Below are positions 5,326 through 9,841 of a stretch of DNA of 9,841 nt, in pieces; the stretch's first letter is position 1, and each line of letters starts with the position of its first letter. The position numbers and the translations under genes are program-made. This DNA is from Candidatus Woesearchaeota archaeon (GTDB lineage Archaea; Nanobdellota; Nanobdellia; Woesearchaeales; GW2011-AR9): contig JACRPJ010000012.1 in assembly GCA_016213985.1 (NCBI GenBank), positions 1-9,841 on the forward strand. The letters are read 5' to 3'. Under the pieces are notes generated by a model. The model worked only from the letters and a program-made list of their open reading frames with translations, was not told the origin of the DNA and did no database searches.

Positions 5326-6600
5326 ATGAATAACGTTATAAACATCCTGTTATGGATTGCTTATGTTGCTTCTTTGTACTTCTCAGTATTCATGCTGTTA
5401 GTGTATCTAGACAAAAAAAAATCGTTCAAAGACGAAGCATCTAATATCAACATTGCCAAATATCCAATAGTCACGGTCATAGTTCCAGCCTACAACGAAG
5501 AAAAAACCGTCATTAAAACGCTGGAATCAGTGTACAATTTAGACTACCCAAAAGACAAGCTGGAGGTGCTCATAGTAAATGATGGATCGAAAGACAACAC
5601 TGAGAAAATCGTAACGGAATACATCCAAAACAAGCCCAACTTCAAACTGTTATCTCATTCCAACCAAGGGAAGGCAGCTTCTATGAACCGGGCCCTAAAA
5701 AAAGCACAAGGAGAATTCTTTGCTTGTCTGGACGCTGATTCTTTTGTGGACCCGCTCACCCTCAAAAAAATGCTGCACATATATGAGCATGACCAAGATC
5801 AAAATTTGGTTATCGTCACACCAGCAATGAAAGTCTACCAGCCTAAAAATCTACTCCAAAAGGTGCAATGGCTGGAATATAACGTCTTAATACTTATTGC
5901 CAGGCTGTCCAGTCATCTCGACTGTCTATATGTGGCCCCCGGACCTTTTTCCCTGTACCGTACTGAAGTGATCAGAAAACTGGGAGGATTTGATGAGCAT
6001 AACATCACCGAGGATCAGGAAATAGCCTACCGGGTACAACAGCACCAATACAGAATCAAACAATGCCCCGATGGATATGTGTACACTACTGCTCCAAAAG
6101 AAATAAAGCCATTCTATCGCCAAAGAAGAAGATGGTACCTTGGGAGTATCATCTGTGTGCATCAATACAAAAAACTCATTGCCAACAAGAAATATGGGGA
6201 CTTTGGGATTATGCAGATGGTAAAGAACTTGCTAGGCTTCACATTATCCGTAACCGGTATAACCATCGCCGCTTACTTGGTATTAATTCCCTTATTCAGA
6301 TATCTCAAAAATATGATACTCATCCGATTCAACATCTGGCCTTATCTTTATAATTTTAAATTGAAGATAACTTTCATGAATTTTCTGCTGACCGACTTTC
6401 GCAAGTGAATTATTATTGTATTCCTGTTTGCCATCGGCGCGTTCTTATTTTACGTTGCACATAAAAATGCCCGAGAAAAAATAATTAAATGGGGGTGGAT
6501 ACCACTGCTCCCTTATTTTTTATTTTACTATACTCTTAAAGGAGCAATACTCCTGATTTCTACTGTGGAGTTCGTTAGAGGAAAAAGGATAAAATGGTAA
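5326..6600 (+). CDS. processive-type GT2 glycosyltransferase with an in-frame TGA at codon 361
   Basis: After one N-terminal helix (about 5-27) comes a GT-A domain: V-T-V-I-V-P-A-Y-N-E-E (49-59), N-D-G-S (85-88), D-A-D (136-138), P-G-P-F-S-L-Y (205-211), T-E-D (228-230, catalytic base) and Q-R-R-R-W (266-270). This set, with C-terminal membrane helices, is that of hyaluronan/cellulose/poly-GlcNAc synthase-like enzymes, which use a nucleotide sugar at the cytoplasmic face and often extrude a polymer. The product here is unknown. The frame meets TGA at 6406-6408, then continues open for 63 codons (I-I-I-V-F-L-F-A...) through membrane segments to a family-like end V-E-F-V-R-G-K-R-I-K-W and TAA at 6598-6600. 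That TAA overlaps the next start (ATGGTAA), so the original gene ended there. A CGA-to-TGA change would explain the stop. If translation stops at 6408, a 360-residue protein retains the catalytic domain but loses the last helices. Confidence 0.8.
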
Positions 6601-7340
6601 GCAAAATGCGGCAGGCTGCTGAAAGCGAAGAGAAGGGAAATTTCAGAAAAATCAGCCGGGATAAATACATAATCGCTGGAATCGTGACTTTTTTAATATT
6701 TTCATTAGGAATCACTTTAGGTGTTATTCTCGAAGATTATCGCTATACTGCCATAGAAGAAATAAATCTAGAACAGGAGGTTAAATATCTAAGCTTACAA
6801 TCGCAGTACCTATACTTGAGTTCTTTTAGTAATTATGATAATTGTCCTATTTTATCCACGGCATTAAAAGAAACCATGGAAGATCTCTCTGATTCATTAA
6901 GTGAAGTCATTACCTCAGAAGAAGAGAAAAAAGTATCTGATACCCGAAAGAGAATAATCATGCGCCGTTATTTATTGGATAATTTACGCTATTGGCTGCT
7001 GGCCAGGGAAAGTAAGGAGAAATGTAATCTGGATACGGTAAATATACTTTACTTTTATTCCGTCGAATGCCCCTCCTGCCCTAATCAGGGAACGGTATTA
7101 ACCTATTTCAAGAAACTATTTGAGGAAAAATTATTGGTATTCCCAATAAACTTAGATTTCCGGAATGAAGAACCCTTAGTAGAAATAACCATGTCACAGT
7201 TCAATATCACCAAATACCCTACTTTAGTCATCGATAACAAAAAGTATGAAGGAGTGGTTAGAAAGGAGCAACTACAACAGATCATCTGTAACTCACTACG
7301 ACAGTCCGAATACTGTAACTCTCTACCTTCGGAATCATAA
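6594..7340 (+). CDS. membrane-anchored extracytoplasmic thioredoxin-fold protein (248 aa)
   Basis: A basic N-terminus (15-24) and one transmembrane helix (about 25-46) point to a thioredoxin domain outside the cell. A helical region (about 52-140, Glu/Lys-rich, probably coiled) precedes the thioredoxin-like domain (about 148-235). Active-site C-P-S-C is at 159-162 after the strand I-L-Y-F-Y-S-V-E, and the cis-proline is in K-Y-P-T-L-V-I (207-213). Further cysteines at 84, 144, 232 and 241 could form structural disulfides. Expected role: disulfide exchange in exported domains; oxidase, reductase and isomerase cannot be separated from sequence. ATG 6594 overlaps the GT2 stop, and a purine-rich stretch (about 6578-6590) precedes it; ATG 6606 is a possible alternative. 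It sits between two glycosyltransferase genes, the second of which has an external domain with four cysteines. Confidence 0.75.
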   Translation: MVSKMRQAAESEEKGNFRKISRDKYIIAGIVTFLIFSLGITLGVILEDYRYTAIEEINLEQEVKYLSLQSQYLYLSSFSNYDNCPILSTALKETMEDLSDSLSEVITSEEEKKVSDTRKRIIMRRYLLDNLRYWLLARESKEKCNLDTVNILYFYSVECPSCPNQGTVLTYFKKLFEEKLLVFPINLDFRNEEPLVEITMSQFNITKYPTLVIDNKKYEGVVRKEQLQQIICNSLRQSEYCNSLPSES

Positions 7341-7354
7341 GGAAATCATACAAA

Positions 7355-8800
7355 ATGAATTTAAGCCGCTTTAGAAGTTCTGCTCTTATTCGAAGACTAA
7401 AAAGCAATCCCTTGTTGCTGATCCTTTCCATAACGGTACTGAGCAGGCTAATATACTTATGCTGGGATTATCCGTTATGGTGGGACTCCCACATTTACAT
7501 CGGACTTGGTAAGTATATCTTTTCCGCCGGAGAAGCGGGAATTTGGGAGCCCTTCCGTCCGTTGGTTCACCCTTTCATTTTAGGCTTACTCTGGAAGTTA
7601 AACCTTAATGTAATCATCATTGGAAAAATAATGGACATCATTTTCTCAACTTTTTCAGTATTTTTGGTATATAGGATTACTCAAAAGATTTATGGACAAA
7701 ATACGGCCATTTTTTCAAGCATCTTGCTCTCTTTGACTCCTGTATTCATAATGTTCACGGGGTTAATTCTAACCGAGCCGCTTGCCCTATTCTTAGGACT
7801 ATTGGGCGCATACTATTTCTTCAAAGAGCCAAGCCAGAAAAATCTCTTCCTTGGAGGACTATTTGGGGGACTTTCCTTTCTTACCAAGTTTCCCATGGGA
7901 ATATTATTTTTGGCGATGATAAGTGCTATATTAATTTCTAAGAAAACTCCAATGAGCCCAGCATCAAACTGCTACCGTATTTTGTTTCTAACTCTAGGCT
8001 TCCTCACTCCTTTGATCCCCTATCTGATCCTAAATTATTTCCTGTACCAAGATATATTCCTACCGTTCGTCGTTGGCTCGTGGATAGTAACCACCGCTAC
8101 CTGGTTCTATGGATCGGGATGGACTTACTACTTCGACCATTTCTTCCTGGGGAACGTACTATACCTATTATTTCTACCGGCAGTAATCCTATTCCTCAAA
8201 AGAAAAGAATGGCAGGATTACCGAAGAAGTACTCTTTTTCTGGCATCGATACTAATCTTAGCCTATTTTTGGTACCTTCCTAGAAAAGAAACACGCTATC
8301 TCGTCTTGGCGTTGCCGTCTATGGCCATCTTAACCGGAGAATTCATCAGTTACCTTTACTCCAAAACCAAAGCCCGCCAAAAGCAGGTGTTAAAACCACT
8401 CGCTTTTGTGGTACTATTCGGAATATTGCTATTGTTCCCTCTCCCCCTGTCGCTGGATATGGAACGGCCCCCTACCTTCGAGAAAGAAGTAAGCCAAGTA
8501 ATTAAAGTGCACAATATTGATGGAGAAGTGCTGACTTCCGACCCAGCATTTGTCTCCTTTTTAAATCAGCCTATCGTAACTCTCGATGGTATGGGATTTT
8601 CTACCAGAATATATGAGCAACAAAAAGGCAAATATCAATTAATTTTCCTGAACCACTGTTACCTAGCTTGTCCACCAGAAGATACTAACTGTTTAACCCA
8701 GAAAAAGCAATTCCTAAGCAGGATTTATTCAGAGAATACTCTCGAGTTCACTACTTCATTCAAAAACTGCACTTATGCAATATTATTGCCAAAATCTTAA
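7355..8800 (+). CDS. GT-C glycosyltransferase, PMT/ArnT-like (481 aa)
   Basis: A basic N-terminus and first helix (19-36) lead into an external loop with W-W-D-S-H-I-Y (42-48; Asp44 is the likely catalytic or metal-binding acid) and E-P-F-R-P-L-V-H-P (65-73), resembling the RPP-type loop of dolichyl-phosphate-mannose and ArnT-like transferases. L-T-E-P-L-A (139-144) and P-R-K-E-T-R-Y-L (309-316) are also typical of this GT39/GT83-like group. About ten to eleven helices precede a soluble tail (about 368-481) with Cys435, 439, 446 and 472. Such enzymes move a sugar from a polyprenyl-phosphate donor to a lipid or protein outside the membrane; donor and acceptor are not predictable here. Start: ATG 7355, 14 bases after the preceding stop, with AAGGA (at the TAA) as ribosome site. 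It differs from the earlier GT-C pair in loop motifs, so it is not a third copy. Confidence 0.76.
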   Translation: MNLSRFRSSALIRRLKSNPLLLILSITVLSRLIYLCWDYPLWWDSHIYIGLGKYIFSAGEAGIWEPFRPLVHPFILGLLWKLNLNVIIIGKIMDIIFSTFSVFLVYRITQKIYGQNTAIFSSILLSLTPVFIMFTGLILTEPLALFLGLLGAYYFFKEPSQKNLFLGGLFGGLSFLTKFPMGILFLAMISAILISKKTPMSPASNCYRILFLTLGFLTPLIPYLILNYFLYQDIFLPFVVGSWIVTTATWFYGSGWTYYFDHFFLGNVLYLLFLPAVILFLKRKEWQDYRRSTLFLASILILAYFWYLPRKETRYLVLALPSMAILTGEFISYLYSKTKARQKQVLKPLAFVVLFGILLLFPLPLSLDMERPPTFEKEVSQVIKVHNIDGEVLTSDPAFVSFLNQPIVTLDGMGFSTRIYEQQKGKYQLIFLNHCYLACPPEDTNCLTQKKQFLSRIYSENTLEFTTSFKNCTYAILLPKS

Positions 8801-8805
8801 AAAGA

Positions 8806-8832
8806 ACCTATTAATAGGTAAAAATAGGTAAA
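8806..8832 (+). promoter_or_regulatory. palindrome plus tandem 10-base repeat upstream of the DUF362 gene
   Basis: ACCTATTAATAGGT (8806-8819) is a perfect 14-base palindrome. It runs into two tandem copies of AATAGGTAAA (8813-8822 and 8823-8832). TATTAATA within it is centred about 25 bases before the ATG at 8838, so it may serve as the TATA box, overlapped by an operator-like repeat. The gap to the preceding stop is only 37 bases, so read-through from upstream is also possible. Confidence 0.45.
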
Positions 8833-8837
8833 ATCAA

Positions 8838-9841
8838 ATGTATCTAAAACCGATTGTAGCGGTACTTTCTACCACACCCCAAACAGTAATAACTGATTAT
8901 AATGGGCTAATGCACCTGGCAGAATACCAGAAATTCATCAAAACAGATAAAGAAACCCTCCTCAAGCTAAACCTATCTTGGTCGTTATACTACCCTGCTT
9001 GCTCTACTGAACCCTGGCAGTTAGAGGGGGTTGTAAAAACTCTCATCAAAGATGGGTATAAGAACATCCATCCGGTAGAAAACAGGACAGTAGTAACGAA
9101 TGTGTGGAAAGGAGCAAAGAGAAATAAATGGCTTCCCGTGCTAGAAAAATACAATCTAAAATATGAACCACTCACAGAAGTAGAATGGGTAAACTACAAA
9201 CCTAAGACCGGACTACTCGCGCTAGATAAGATATTCGGGGGAGATCATAAAATACCTAAGATACTTATCAACAAAAATGTGATTCATCTTCCCACAATTA
9301 AAACTCATGGACACACGGTGATGACCGGCGCGATAAAAAACGCTTTTGGGGGATTGATTACCACAAAAAGGCATCACTGTCATAAGATGATCCATGAAGT
9401 ATTGGTGGATTTACTAGCGATTCAAAAAGAAATCCATCCCGGAATATTCACGGTAATGGATGGAACGGTGGCTGGTGATGGTGCTGGCCCAAGAACCATG
9501 AGGCCAGTGATAAAAAATCATCTCCTCGCTTCTGGGGATCAAGTAGCTATCGATGCTGTTTCTGCTAAACTGATGGGCTATGACCCGCTTAAAATAAAAT
9601 TCATCAAACTGGCTCACGATCGTGGGTTAGGAGTGGGAGACGTAGCACAAATTGAAGTGGTGGGAGAAGACATTTCCAAGACAAATTACCATTTCCAGAC
9701 CTACAAAAGCCCAGTGATATTCTGGGACCAGGTGCTTAGAAAAGGAACATTGTCATTTGTCGAGCCATTACTGTTTCATACCGGACTGTTCAAATTAGCG
9801 GTGCTTGGATCAGCATTTTACCATGACCATCTGTGGTACAA
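8838..9841 (+). CDS. DUF362 family protein, 3' end beyond the window
   Basis: The frame is open from ATG 8838 to the last base (334 full codons, no stop). Key segments are L-P-T-I-K-T-H-G-H-T-V-M-T-G (151-164) and I-K-N-A-F-G-G (166-172), then R-H-H-C-H-K (178-183), M-D-G-T-V-A-G-D-G-A-G-P (207-218), and A-S-G-D-Q-V-A-I-D-A-V-S-A-K-L-M-G (231-247). These are the conserved blocks of DUF362, a family of uncertain function found in archaea and anaerobic bacteria, sometimes fused or adjacent to ferredoxin domains. No 4Cys ferredoxin motif occurs in the visible part. Residues 290-334 are hydrophobic with His residues, a possible membrane-associated extension. It follows the GT-C gene by 37 bases with its own repeat-rich upstream region, so it may be co-transcribed or separately regulated. 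Confidence 0.78.
   Translation, partial: MYLKPIVAVLSTTPQTVITDYNGLMHLAEYQKFIKTDKETLLKLNLSWSLYYPACSTEPWQLEGVVKTLIKDGYKNIHPVENRTVVTNVWKGAKRNKWLPVLEKYNLKYEPLTEVEWVNYKPKTGLLALDKIFGGDHKIPKILINKNVIHLPTIKTHGHTVMTGAIKNAFGGLITTKRHHCHKMIHEVLVDLLAIQKEIHPGIFTVMDGTVAGDGAGPRTMRPVIKNHLLASGDQVAIDAVSAKLMGYDPLKIKFIKLAHDRGLGVGDVAQIEVVGEDISKTNYHFQTYKSPVIFWDQVLRKGTLSFVEPLLFHTGLFKLAVLGSAFYHDHLWY

Noticed and set aside
6406..6408. Selenocysteine or a reassigned TGA codon in the GT2 gene.
   Set aside because: TGA ends two other genes in the window, the codon falls in a membrane region, and no SECIS-like element was recognised.
1..9841. CRISPR arrays, tRNA or rRNA genes, transposases, toxin-antitoxin pairs.
   Set aside because: I looked for regular repeats with spacers, T-loop motifs, transposase signatures and small gene pairs on both strands and saw none.

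Overview
The window reads as archaeal. Several genes have an AT-rich TATA element about 25-30 bases upstream of the start codon, which implies leaderless or short-leader transcripts. The protein families also fit: a RadB-type recombinase paralogue, a PGF-pre-PGF-like surface domain, AglB/STT3-like GT-C membrane enzymes and a DUF362 protein. The sequence is fairly AT-rich. A euryarchaeal or DPANN-type (for example Woesearchaeota/Pacearchaeota-like) genome is plausible, but the exact lineage is inference.

Layout. Positions 2-166 hold the end of an M50 (site-2 protease) membrane peptidase. Positions 167-490 have no gene but contain strong RNA-like secondary structure: a long hairpin just after the peptidase, then a block with a motif resembling conserved region I of RNase P RNA. 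A 44-residue Cys4 zinc-ribbon gene (544-678) has its own TATA box. On the minus strand lie a membrane-anchored PGF-pre-PGF-like surface protein (721-1443) and a RadB gene (1512-2174) broken by two in-frame TAA codons.

From 2275 onward everything is on the plus strand and concerns the membrane and cell envelope. Two adjacent AglB/STT3-like GT-C proteins (2275-3762 and 3759-5180) are coupled by an ATGA overlap. A structured intergenic stretch (5181-5300) with a new promoter follows. Next come a processive-type GT2 glycosyltransferase with an in-frame TGA (5326-6600), a membrane-anchored extracytoplasmic thioredoxin-fold protein (6594-7340), a third GT-C glycosyltransferase (7355-8800), and a DUF362 protein that runs off the end (8838-9841).

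Working model (inference). The plus-strand cluster builds or transfers glycans at the outer face of the membrane. The GT2 enzyme would act at the cytoplasmic face, the GT-C enzymes would use lipid-linked sugars outside, and the thioredoxin-like protein may handle disulfides in the cysteine-containing external domains of the GT-C partners. The two interrupted genes (radB, GT2) are either real decay or assembly errors. TGA serves as an ordinary terminal stop twice in this window, which argues against a changed genetic code.
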